From Oikopleura dioica (lineage: Eukaryota; Chordata; Appendicularia; Copelata; Oikopleuridae): a stretch of DNA of 64,000 nucleotides. The stretch spans positions 2,426,501 to 2,490,500 of the forward strand of contig OU015568.1 of NCBI GenBank assembly GCA_907165135.1, written 5' to 3'. Made by a program: the position numbers and the translations under genes. The notes under the pieces were generated by a model. The model was not told the DNA's origin, did not search any database, and saw only the letters and a list, made by a program, of their open reading frames with translations. This document shows, one piece after another, positions 1 to 9,795 of this stretch; position 1 is the stretch's first letter, and the number at the start of each line of letters is the position of its first letter.

Positions 1-24
1 CACAAGTTTATCGAGCCAACTTCA

Positions 25-1415
25 ATGGAATTCCGCGGATGTGGAAGAATAAAATCAATTGGTAGGATATCCGCAATAGTGAAAGCTCACCAATCAAATT
101 ACAAATTCCGCGGTGTATGCTTTTACATCGTGAGAGAAGGTTTGCCGGCAATCCTCGGCAAAGATTTTATCATAGGACACTCAAGCAGCGAGCACGGAAA
201 CTTCAAAATCGCCGGTTATGGAATGGAAATAATGATTCACTCTGGCCGAAGGGTCCTATTCCCTTGGTCAGAAGTCAACGCGCTGTTTAGGATGGAAGTC
301 AGCAAATTAACGACGCAGCAAAAGGTGGAACTACGGGAGAAAACGAAAGAACTAAAACTCGACAACACTATCTTCAAAGGTGAAAATTTCGAACGATTCA
401 TCAACATCCTCTTCCGAAAGCAAAAAGTTTTCAAAGGGCCAAACGATAAAGTAGGCCTGTTTTCGGAGCAAGTGAGGATCCCGACAATCCCTGGATTAAC
501 GAAAAGCGCTCGACCGCGGCCAATAGCCAAACATCTGCAACCGAAAGTAGATGGTAAGATGGAAACGATGCTCAATGGGAAGATAATCGAGGAGTGCCCC
601 GACGGAAAGGGTTTTCACAGTCCACTAGTCATTGTCCCTAAAAAAGACGACGATATAAGAGTATGCTCCGATTTCAAGTCCGGGCTTAACCAGTGCCTCA
701 CAGAGGAGACGGACATCTGGAACGTGCCAAATATAGATTGTTTGTTTGCGGACATGGAGACTGGAAACCACATCTTCTCTGACATTGATATAAACGCGGC
801 ATATTGGAACATGGAAATCCACCCAGACGACCGACATAAAACGAATTTTTATTATAAGGACAAGCTGTATCAGTACATCAGAATGCCGTTTGGAATGAAA
901 CACAGCGGCGACGCATTTTGCAAATGTGTCGCAAAAATGCTAGGGACGGTGAAGCTACAAAACAACTTCAAAAGCTATGTGGATGATATATTGCTACATA
1001 GCCGTGACGAAGAAACGCATCTTCAGGTCTTGGAGCAGGTTTTGGATGCCTGCGAAAAATTCGGCGTCAAGCTGGGGGGAAAAAAGTGCAATTTCGGCCG
1101 GCGATCAACAAAATTCATGGGCCGACAAATTTCCGCGGAAGGGATAAGCATCCCAGAAGAAAACATGAAAGCAATAAAGGAATTGCAGCCACCGCGGAAC
1201 AGGAAGGAATTAATGTCAGTCCTCGGAACCCTTGGTTGGTGGAAAAGCTGGATCTCATGCAACGTTGGTGACCGAGTGGCCATCAACTCATTCAGCTCAA
1301 TCGTCAAAGAAATGTCTGTGCTGAACAGGCAAAATAAACCATTTCAGTGGAATGACGACGCTCAAGCGAGCTTCGATAACGCAAAAAGGATCTTGGCAAG
1401 TAATAAGGTATTTAG
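25..1415 (+). pseudogene. pol fragment 1: protease remnant and reverse transcriptase
   Basis: The first ~60 residues end in an 'ILGKDFI' motif typical of the C-terminal part of retropepsins; the catalytic Asp is upstream of the window. The reverse transcriptase follows: 'LVIVPKKDD', the 'FSDIDINAAYWN' block and the catalytic YVDD motif at 976-987. The thumb/connection region continues to about 1415, where RNase H homology moves to another frame, indicating a one-base indel. The open frame runs on to 1515 but its last ~35 codons are not homologous. ATG 25 is only the first ATG in the window; the true polyprotein starts further left. Confidence 0.9.
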
Positions 1416-1416
1416 T

Positions 1417-2212
1417 CTCCTGATTTTTCTCGACCATTTGTGGTCGTTTGCGATGCATCCAAAGTGGCTATTGGAGGAGCCATTATGCAAAAATTCGGCA
1501 ACAAACAAAAACTGATCGCCGTTTATTCGAAAACACTGTCGTCAACAGAATCGAAATGGTCAACGACGGAACGAGAAGCTTTCGCACTATTGATGACAAT
1601 CGAGAAATTTTCATATTATTTGGAGGGAAAGCCATTCTTATGCCTCACCGATCACAAAGCTTTATGCGCCTTGGACAAGAAAATAATGGCAAACGACAAG
1701 CTCCAAAGATGGCAAGATCGACTCAGTAAGTTTCGATTTACAATTCAGTACATTAAAGGACAAGACAATTGCCTGGCAGATATATTGTCACGACCGTGGC
1801 ACAAAGTCTGTGCGAAAAACGAAAAACCAAGCGACGAACTGGCAGGAAAATTCTACAATCCGGCCGGAGAGAGCGACCTCATAATTTATATCCCGTCATG
1901 GTGCGGTGGTGAAAGTTTACCACAGAAAATGCTCCTCGAAAACAAAGAAGTCGCCGCGGAAATTTATGCTTTAAAATCAGCTGCCACAGGAGTTCTGAGC
2001 GAAAACGTACCTATCCTGGAGCTGCGGATAATTGAAAATGCTCAATCAGAAGATAAACTCATAGGTACAGTAAAAAACTTTGTAGAAAACAAAATATCCG
2101 CGGAAAAATGGCAAGTCCCAGATAGTCTTTACGGCATAGAATCATACAAACGCTGGTCGAAAAAATTGGAAATCCATCCGGAGAGTAAAGCCTTGACGAT
2201 CAACTGGGGGGG
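1417..2212 (+). pseudogene. pol fragment 2: RNase H and integrase N-terminal link
   Basis: This frame carries a Ty3/gypsy RNase H with its acidic residues visible: 'CDAS' at the start, 'EREAF', 'TDHKAL' and a final 'NCLADILSR'. It is one frame off the RT frame upstream and the integrase frame downstream. It leaves the integrase frame around a run of seven Gs followed by four As (2206-2216), a classic slippage-prone site, so either a real indel or a homopolymer error is possible. The ORF itself continues out of homology to 2294. Confidence 0.85.
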
Positions 2213-3417
2213 AAAAGAAGTGCCTTGTGCTTCCCAAAAGCCTTATTCCTCACTATTTAAAAGCTGCTCATCACAAAGCGCACACCGGAGTTGATCGAAC
2301 AAGGGAATTGCTATCATGGTCGTGGTGGCCCGACCAATTGGACGATATCCGCGGATTTGTCTCAAGTTGCGACATTTGCCTGAAAAGAAAAGGCCAGGAC
2401 ATGCAGAAAGGTAAACCAGATATGCAGACCCTTTACCGTGCCAAGCGACCATGGGAAATCATTTATGTCGACTTTATACAACTCGAGCGATCGAAAACCG
2501 GTAAATCATACGCATTAACCATTATGGATGGATACAGTCGTTTCTTGTCAGTTTATCCGACTGCGAGGTGCCGAGCAAGTGACGCTGCTCGCCAAATTAT
2601 GCGTCACATTCTATTGTACGATTTCCCGAAGATTATCAGCAGCGACCAAGGTAAACATTTCCGAAATGAAATGCTGAGTGAGCTTTGTCATTTGCTTGGA
2701 GTCAAGCAGAATTTACATGTTCCTTATCGCCCGGAAAGTACTGGATGCCTAGAGCGATCGCACCGTGTTCTCAAAAATGCGTTATATGGAATCGCCTTGG
2801 AACGAAATCTGTGTTGGGAATTAGTTCTACCATCAGTGGTGAGTACTATGAATAAATGCAAAAATGTGGCAACGCGCGTCTCGCCATTCGAAATTATTTA
2901 CGGAAGAAAACCTTCGTTCGACGGAATACAAATGGCCGAAAACCCATCCGCGGATTCTCCAAAAACGTACGCCACTGAAATAGCCGCGACCCTAAGCCGC
3001 GTCCACAAGCTCGTCGATTTAGCTCAATCGGAAGCAGACCTCGTCGCTAAAAATAAGGGAAAATCTATAATTGAACCAATAACGATAACCAAAGGCGACA
3101 GAGTTCTGCTAAAAAGACCCATGTCCGCGGAAACGAAGGAGAGCAAGGGCGCTTGGAATGGACCCTTTGAAGTGGTGGACACTAATGGCGTTATAGTTCG
3201 ACTGGACATTAGTGGAAAGCTCAGTTGGGTACACCGACATCACTGTATTCTCTACAAGGACCGTCCACAGCACCTGGACCCGGATTATTGCGGCCAAAAT
3301 CAACCCGAGAACCCCGTTGTTAAGAAACGACCCGACGCTGAACCGGCCTCATCGTTCACCGAAAGATATCCGCGGCGCGCCCGGAAAAAGACTGTACCTT
3401 TCCAAGCAAGATCATAA
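2213..3417 (+). pseudogene. pol fragment 3: integrase with GPF/Y-type tail
   Basis: The zinc-binding HHCC region is visible (His residues in 'LKAAHHKAH', then 'SCDIC'). The DDE catalytic core has 'YVDFIQ', 'SSDQGKHF' and 'PESTGCLERSH'. A C-terminal GPF/Y-type module ('GAWNGPFEVV') follows. No chromodomain is seen. The stop is at 3415-3417, 125 nt before the LTR. It is in the same frame as fragment 1, so the two upstream shifts compensate. An ORF call starting at 2227 uses a GTG and is only a computational start. Confidence 0.88.
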
Positions 3418-3542
3418 CAAATCATTTATTATCACTATTTGATCAGAAAAGACAACGAGGAGGCTTCAAGTCGACGAACCCGCTCTCGTCACCAACTTGG
3501 ACTCTGCGTCGGTCAACCTTCACGCCAGTCGAATCTGGGGGA

Positions 3543-3735
3543 TGTTGTGATCGCGAATCTGCCGATTCCCTTATTTGGAGATTCGCCTCGTGCACCTGCT
3601 GTTCATAACTTTCGCCGGCGCAAGCCTCGTTTTCTGTTCACTCTTTAACTTGAAAACTAGCCTAATATACGCTTTTATAAAAACCGCGGATAATTGCTCT
3701 CCAATTCTCTTGCAAGGCAAATCGTTACCACAACA
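3543..3735 (+). repeat. 3' LTR of the retrotransposon (193 bp)
   Basis: The LTR starts TGTTGTG immediately after a purine run (CTGGGGGA, the likely polypurine tract) and ends CACAACA, giving a 7-bp perfect terminal inverted repeat with the canonical TG...CA ends. A TATA-like TTTATAAAA lies near 3673-3681. At 193 bp it is short for a gypsy-type LTR. The 5' LTR is outside the window, so LTR identity and the target duplication cannot be checked; the bases after the LTR are GTATT. Confidence 0.8.
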
Positions 3736-4676
3736 GTATTTTAATGGCCTGCGAATGATTTCGAAACGAGCTGTCAGATTGATTTCACTTTGGCGATTGA
3801 TCAGTGCACGATTTACAAACTGAAAAGCCGAACAACACGCACTAAACACGACTTTTCAAACAGTTGTGGCGGCGAGAAGAAAGCTAGACGGTTCCTAAAA
3901 ATAGAAAAATCCAAAAATGGATTTTCAAGATTGATTGTCGTTAGATTTTTCAGGCCCCTGACTCAGGTTTTTCGATTTGTTTTCCAAAAATTGCGCCCGG
4001 AAGCTTTATTTAGTAATTTCTAGAGCTAAGGAGTAATTTTTGATATCTGATGGCCTCAAAATTTGATCTTGCGAGACCCGAAAACTGCCAAGGTTGATTA
4101 ATTTTTACAAGCGGAACGGCTCGTGTGGCCCTGTAAAGCCAAGTAGGAGTTGATTATTTTTCAACTGTAAAACCATGTTCTCGTCTTTCTGGGGTAATGA
4201 TGTCGTGGCACATCGATTGGACAATTAGCGGAAGGCTTTAGAAAACGAAGCTTCAATACTGTAGAAGTCCTGCTGGGCGGTGATTTGCCGCCCCGAATTA
4301 CTGTCACATAAAACTCGATAATGTACTGGGCCCTGATCGAATTGAGAAATTCAAAACTAAAGGGGCATCCTTTCTCGATACTTATTCGAACGCAAAGGGG
4401 AGGTATTCGTAAACGATCTTATGTTACGAAGCATCGAAGGATGTTCGACAGAGCGAGTGATGTCCGGAGCGGGGCGGCGCGAACTCTTGATCCCCTTCCG
4501 GGAGCGATTCCGACACGGAGCGGCGCCAATTCTTGAGAGGCATCCTCCAAATTCCGCTGCTTTTATTTCGAGCACCGCTCATTACAAAAAGAAATATTAA
4601 CCTCGAGTATCATTATTCTGGGCTGGTGGGTCGATCTTACGGTCTTTTTACTGTAGTGTCATTACAGTAAGAAGAT

Positions 4677-4696
4677 AACCGCGGTTAACCACGGTT
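4677..4696. repeat. Nested palindrome AACCGCGGTT, copy 1
   Basis: AACCGCGGTT is followed directly by AACCACGGTT. The second half differs by one base from the perfect copy at 7367-7386. Confidence 0.6.
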
Positions 4697-6945
4697 CAAC
4701 AAGTTTTGGCGAGAAAACTGCGCAAGATTAAGAATGAACCTTGATTCCCAGTCCCAGACAATCTTCATCCTCTTGGATTAGGTCGAGTAAAGTCACGTGG
4801 TCACGCGCAATTGAGTCCGTATTTCAAGGGGAGCTGAATATCCTCCCCAAACAATGGCAAATCCGAGAATTGTTTCAATTCTCAAATTCAAGGGGACTTT
4901 TTGCATAAAGACTTTGAGGGCCCTCCAGTCATTTAGTCGTTCATTCTCGATGGGTTAAAATTTGGAAGCCATTAGCTTGAATGTTTGTTTCACAAAGTTG
5001 TGAATTTCTGCCGAACCCTTTTTACGACAATTTGAAAATTTGCTCTGCACACCAACTTGACGGAATGCACATCCTTTCTTGAGAACGGCAATTTTTAACG
5101 GAACTATGAAATATTTTCATTGCTTTTGGTTTTTTCTCAACTTCAAGTGCCAAGAGCTAAAATTGACGGAAAACCATAATTTCGGATTTTCCCGTTAAAA
5201 ACTAGTCTTATTATTATCTCTTCACATTCGATAATAGATAGTTAATGAAAACCTCAGTTTCAATGCGGTCAGCGTTTATTTAGCTCTAAATTTATTTACT
5301 AAACTTCATTCAAAATATAACTGATGCTATCCTCAACTTTACGGTGTTTGATAGCCGTAGTCACGTGAATGTTATCGATCACTCGCGTTAATTCTACGAT
5401 AACAAAGGTATATTTTGATAAATCTGATCGGCGATGATGATGGATCGCACACTCGTGCACTTCCGGAAAATCAAAATTTTAAGTTGCTTTGGTTACCGAT
5501 TTTGTCAGGGTCTGCTCTAGTAAGCAGCTAAAATGGAAGGCTTCTCAAAAAAGGGTAAAGGCCGGAAATGAAGGGCGATCAGAGGGATGGAGCTTGAGCC
5601 GGAAATTACAGCGTTTGAAGATTTTCTAAGTCATTGGCTTTTTTGTCAGAAAACAATAATTAAGTATGGCAAGAAAATTAGGATATATCTTCATAAAGTC
5701 AATGAAAATCGCCTTAACTAACTTTCATGATTAATTTAAACCAATATCTGTCCCCCTAAATCCCTTCAAAATCAAATCAAGCCCGGATTCACTACAAATC
5801 CGTGTGCTTGGATAGGCAGTGAAAATATTTTGCTGCTTAGTCCTTGGCGGCCGCCAGTGGGTCTTTAGCTTCGACTTGGCGGCGCCGGGCCGCTGCTCCG
5901 CTCGATTCCTTCCCAGAATTCTTCCTTTCGAAAGGTTGAATAGTAGCGAGCAAGATCATTAACGGATCGGCTTACCTTTGATCTAGGCGGCGAAATTGAC
6001 CGCTCATGTGGACTCATGCCGGATCATTTCCGCAATTATAAACAGCCGAGAGAAGCATTATTAGCTTCGCCACGGGAGAGCTCAAACTCGAGCCAAAAAA
6101 TGAGGATGATGAGCAAAAAAGAGGTCCTCGAATATAGACAACTATGAGTTTAGGCAATGATCGAATTAATGATAGGATTTTGCAAATTTTATTGCCCCTT
6201 AGAAACCCATTGGATTCTCAAAAAATAATTTCTAAAAGCCGCCAACGGAGCGTGCCAATCTGTGGATCTCAGAATCCCTCGCCCCTTGACTGCATTTGAA
6301 TCGCGCTCATCAGATAATTTTTCTTCTAAGTGTCCATTTTTGGCAGCAAAACACATCTAATGACGCGTGAGAAGCTGCTTACCTCGCGGGGCATAATTTT
6401 ACGTCGCTCTCGACAAAAATCATAATCTCGATGGACAAGCAAAGGCTTATCCCATTATTCGCAATTATGAAAGACTAGGCAAATGTCATCGAGGCAAATT
6501 TCAAAGCGAAAACTATACGAAATTATCGTTAAAGATAAATTTGTCATGGAAACTCTCCATTTTCTGGTGGAAAAGAAAACTCTGAATTTGATTTCACGAA
6601 AAAACCATAAATGGCTTTTTTATTTTATATTTTTGGATTTTTCTATTCATAAATATTTGATTTATTTGACATATCATATGCAAAAGAAGAAGTACAAGAA
6701 GAACACAGAAAAATCAATGATCACTAAGTCTATCTAGATTCTACCCATTATCAGTTATTTCCTAATGATCTGGCTTCGATTTGAGTCCTAGTTTCTGTTA
6801 TTTTGGGTTGGCTTGGTCCAACAAAAGCCAGCTTTATCACCTTGGCCTGAGTGTCCTTATTTTCATTTTTTTTTTCTAAGAAAAAAGAAAATCACCCTGG
6901 GTGATCTTGAAAAACGCAACTTTTTAATAAACAAAGTAAAAGATA

Positions 6946-7188
6946 ATGGCCCCGTTCGGCTCTGGCCTGATGGGCGTCCTTTTATTTGGAGATAATGAAG
7001 GTATCGAGTTCGCCGAAAGAAATCCTGTCGTTTTTCAGCGGGACATCCTCCCAGACTTCCTCAGCTTTGTTGGAGCTTCTTTAGATTCCAACAATGTGGT
7101 GGTAATTTCTGAACAGCCAAATATACAGATCATCAATTATTTAACAACGCTTTTGTTACTGAAGCAAGGCGGTCAGAATTTTTCATAA
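6946..7188 (+). CDS. Possible small ORF, 80 aa, unrecognised
   Basis: ATG to stop encodes 80 residues with a balanced composition that is unlike the Phe/Lys-rich chance frames around it. It contains 'LMGVLLFGDN' and 'ILPDFLSF', faintly similar to the Leu/Met/Asp blocks of the Met-rich genes near 57 and 62 kb. I found no supporting signal peptide, splice sites or domain. It could be an isolated exon or chance. Confidence 0.22.
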   Translation: MAPFGSGLMGVLLFGDNEGIEFAERNPVVFQRDILPDFLSFVGASLDSNNVVVISEQPNIQIINYLTTLLLLKQGGQNFS

Positions 7189-7366
7189 GATGGTTACTCT
7201 CATCGTTTTTTGCTCAATGAAATTTTAAGACTCTTACAGTCACTCTTTCGTTTTCTGACAGAATTTTTTCTTGGTAAAAAACCTGAAGCAGGATTTGAAA
7301 AGCGTTTTTCTAAATTCTGACTCAGGTTTTTTACACAAGTTTCTCAGGCCTTCGATGGATAATTCC

Positions 7367-7386
7367 AACCGCGGTTAACCGCGGTT
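7367..7386. repeat. Nested palindrome AACCGCGGTT, copy 2
   Basis: Two perfect tandem copies of the 10-bp palindrome AACCGCGGTT, so the 20-mer is also its own reverse complement. Confidence 0.6.
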
Positions 7387-8266
7387 CGAAGTAAGTTAAA
7401 AATTTGATGAGTAAGTAAATCTCATTTTGTGGGAATCGAATTCCCTGTAAACATCGTTTTTGGCAAAAATCAGTGTCGTCTTTTTGCCCCCACAGACAGT
7501 CGGCACCACAGGTAGCCGTTTGAGTTTAACTTCTGCGGAAATTGAATCTGGCTGATTTGTAGTCTCTCTCTTGACGATGTCCGGGGCCGCCAATCCGGCG
7601 GCAGCGGGGCGCTCCCGGAAGTGCCCCCGAAAAATAACCACCTGAATAAATTAGCATTCTGTACTGATTTCCTGCATTTCAGACAAGCAAAACACAACCA
7701 CTTCAAAAATTTTGATAGCTGGAACTCTGCTTGTTACAAAATGCTTGTTTTTTCTGAAGATCGTCAATTGACGATTGTTGAGAAAACAGAACTCAAGCCG
7801 AGTTGAAAACAAATCAGCCGAGCACGACCGGGTCAGCAAGCTCGGTGACCCCGACCGGGAGGTGATGACTCACATGGATAACTTCATTTCGTTCCTGCTT
7901 TGGAGAAACCATAATGTAAGAATTTCTAAAGATTTTAAATAAATTTAAGCTTCGTGGAGTATGACTTACAATTAATACATTTCGATTTCATCTAATTCCC
8001 TCCACTACCACCAAATCGCTATAGTAACTTAATAATAAATTAATAAGAGTTCTCCTAAAATTAGTCTAAGGGAAAAACTCCGCTCAAGACTCACAAGGTT
8101 GATGTTTGCCACATGACGTGTCATTTCGCTCCATCAAATGCTGGCATACTTAGGCCATAACCACGGCCATAATTGACGGCAGTAAAAATGAAATATCTCC
8201 GAGTTTCAAAGAAGCGCGCCTCGGAAATAGGCCTAAGAGCCTTTCAATCAGGCCCCGGACAGGGAT

Positions 8267-8490
8267 GTACATTCGCAGTGGGGAAATCGCAGAAACCTTC
8301 GCAGTGCGACCTGCGAACTGCGGAATTTCGCACTTCGCAGCGCAGTCAGAGCAACGTATGCACATCGCACCGCAGTCCGCAGTTTTCGCAGAATTTTCGA
8401 GAACTGCGAATTTTCCACGGTCATTTTCCGCAGTTTTTGATTAATCTCGCAGTTCGCAGACTGCGGATTCTGCGGTCATTTTCCAGCATT
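8267..8490. repeat. Degenerate CGCAG / CTGCG repeat block
   Basis: About 220 bp is packed with TTCGCAG, CGCAGT and their reverse complements ACTGCGAA and CTGCGG, in both orientations. CGGTCATTTTCC occurs twice (near 8419 and 8472). The mixed orientation distinguishes it from a simple tandem repeat and would allow many alternative short hairpins. Confidence 0.6.
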
Positions 8491-9048
8491 TTTTTCAATT
8501 TTTTCTCTTGTGTGTTACTGGAAATACACGAAAAATAGGGCGTCGTAAGAATGGTCTCCATTTGTCCAAGTCGCCGTTCGCCCAACTTGATCAAACTTTA
8601 AATCAAAACCATAATTGAGCTAAAAACAGTGATAATTTTAATTTTTTAAATAATGGGTGAGGGAGGGGTTGGGGACAGAACTGAGATTAATCAACTCATA
8701 GTTCAAAGCCTTTGTCAAGCCCCTTAAACTTAAAAATCATGGAACGGGGCTGAGACGGCCCCCGGAATGATGACCTCGAACTGGCTAGAGCGAAAAATCC
8801 GGCGACTTTTTTGATGGATTTCAGGCTCGTGGCGAAAGAAATATTAGTGAGGAAGATTGAGGGCGATCTGATGATTCTTCTTTTATGATTTGGATTGAAA
8901 ACTTTTTGATACCGCGAAAAGATAATAATAAGGCTTCTAAGAATGACGATTTTTGATTGAAATTTTTGATTACAAAAGTAAGTCAGAATCCGAGTTGCAA
9001 ATTTGCCTATTTATGGGCCTATTTCGCTGCCCTTTTTCAGGGGTCATT

Positions 9049-9371
9049 GAGCTGAGCTGAGCTGAGCAGACCTTTTTTTAGGTAGTTGAGCTGAGCCGAG
9101 CAGACCCTAAAAAGAGCTGAGCTAAGCTTGGTGAGCTGAACTGAGGTGTTTCTCACTCTATTTTTAGTTGTTAAAATGTTATAAAATCATCGAGCTGAGC
9201 TGAGCTTAGCTGAATGATACTTATTTGAGCTGAGCAGAACTTATCAAATTAGGAAATAATTGAGCGGACCTGAGCTGAGCTGAGCTGACCTGAGTGATAA
9301 TTGTCTGAGCTGAGCAGATCAGATCATTTTCGAAAATCACTAAGCTGAGCTCAGCTCAGCTCACTCTGCTC
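9049..9371 (+). repeat. (GAGCT)n-type pentamer array
   Basis: About 320 bp contains dense GAGCT/GAGCA/GAGCC pentamers in runs of 2-5, broken by short AT-rich spacers; the last ~30 bp turns into the reverse-complement form (AGCTCAGCTCAGC). It resembles an expanded pentanucleotide satellite. The unit is the same as the core of vertebrate immunoglobulin switch repeats, which is presumably coincidental in a tunicate. Confidence 0.75.
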
Positions 9372-9795
9372 AACAAATTTGGAAATAGGGTAGGCCAACC
9401 GAAGGAAAACCGGCATTTTGAAGTCGAAAAGAACAGTATTTCGGGTCGATTATATAAATTAATCGGGAGGGTAAAATTGCGTCCCCTCTTTTTGCGGCGG
9501 GAATGATGTCTTAGAAGCCACTTCCGGCGTCAGAGTGGCGCCGCCCGATCGCCCCTCCGTTGATTTAACCACTGCGCGCGTGCGTGGCTCCCCGGCGCCA
9601 TCCTGGCCGCGCGTTTTTACCCTCCCGCGCCATCTACACCGTTTTTTCGCCGAGTTTCGCTAATTCGCCAACGCTCGCTAAAAATTAAAAAAACGAAAAC
9701 CAATTTCAATCAATCCAATTTACAGGAAACCGATTTTTTTACATGAACAAGTGAATACTTATCGAATTAATCAGAGTTAACGAAGAACCACAAAT

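Larger units (their letters stand above)
1..3735 (+). mobile_element. Ty3/gypsy-type LTR retrotransposon, 5' part outside the window
   Basis: The order is protease C-terminus, reverse transcriptase, RNase H, integrase with a GPF/Y-type tail, then a 3' LTR; integrase after RNase H is the Ty3/gypsy (Metaviridae) order. The 5' LTR, gag and the protease active site lie off the left edge. No env-like frame fits between the integrase stop (3417) and the LTR (3543). The pol frame is broken twice: a shift near 1410-1420, and a second that restores the first frame near a run of seven Gs at 2206-2212. This copy is therefore probably inactive, unless the breaks are sequencing errors. Larvacean genomes carry Ty3/gypsy 'Tor' elements; assignment to that group is inference. 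Confidence 0.93.
3736..9795. other. 6-kb gene-poor stretch
   Basis: I see no multi-exon gene with frame support on either strand. Open frames are short, lysine- or phenylalanine-rich and lack splice-consistent partners. The stretch holds two copies of a 20-bp nested palindrome, a CGCAG-rich block and a GAGCT array, listed separately, plus AT-rich unique sequence. A hairpin-forming TTACTGTA...TACAGTAA sits just left of the first palindrome (about 4648-4670). Confidence 0.6.

Noticed and set aside
3418-3542. Search for an env-like gene between integrase and LTR
   Set aside because: Only 125 bp are present, too short for an envelope gene.
4321-4575. Overlapping frames on both strands in a GC-rich patch
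   Set aside because: Both are short, mutually antisense and without any recognisable motif.
6483-6737. 84-codon Lys/Phe/Ile-rich frame
   Set aside because: Its composition is that of AT-rich non-coding DNA and it has no supporting signals.
9049-9371. CRISPR-like array
   Set aside because: There are no unique spacers of even length; it is a pentamer satellite in a eukaryotic genome.
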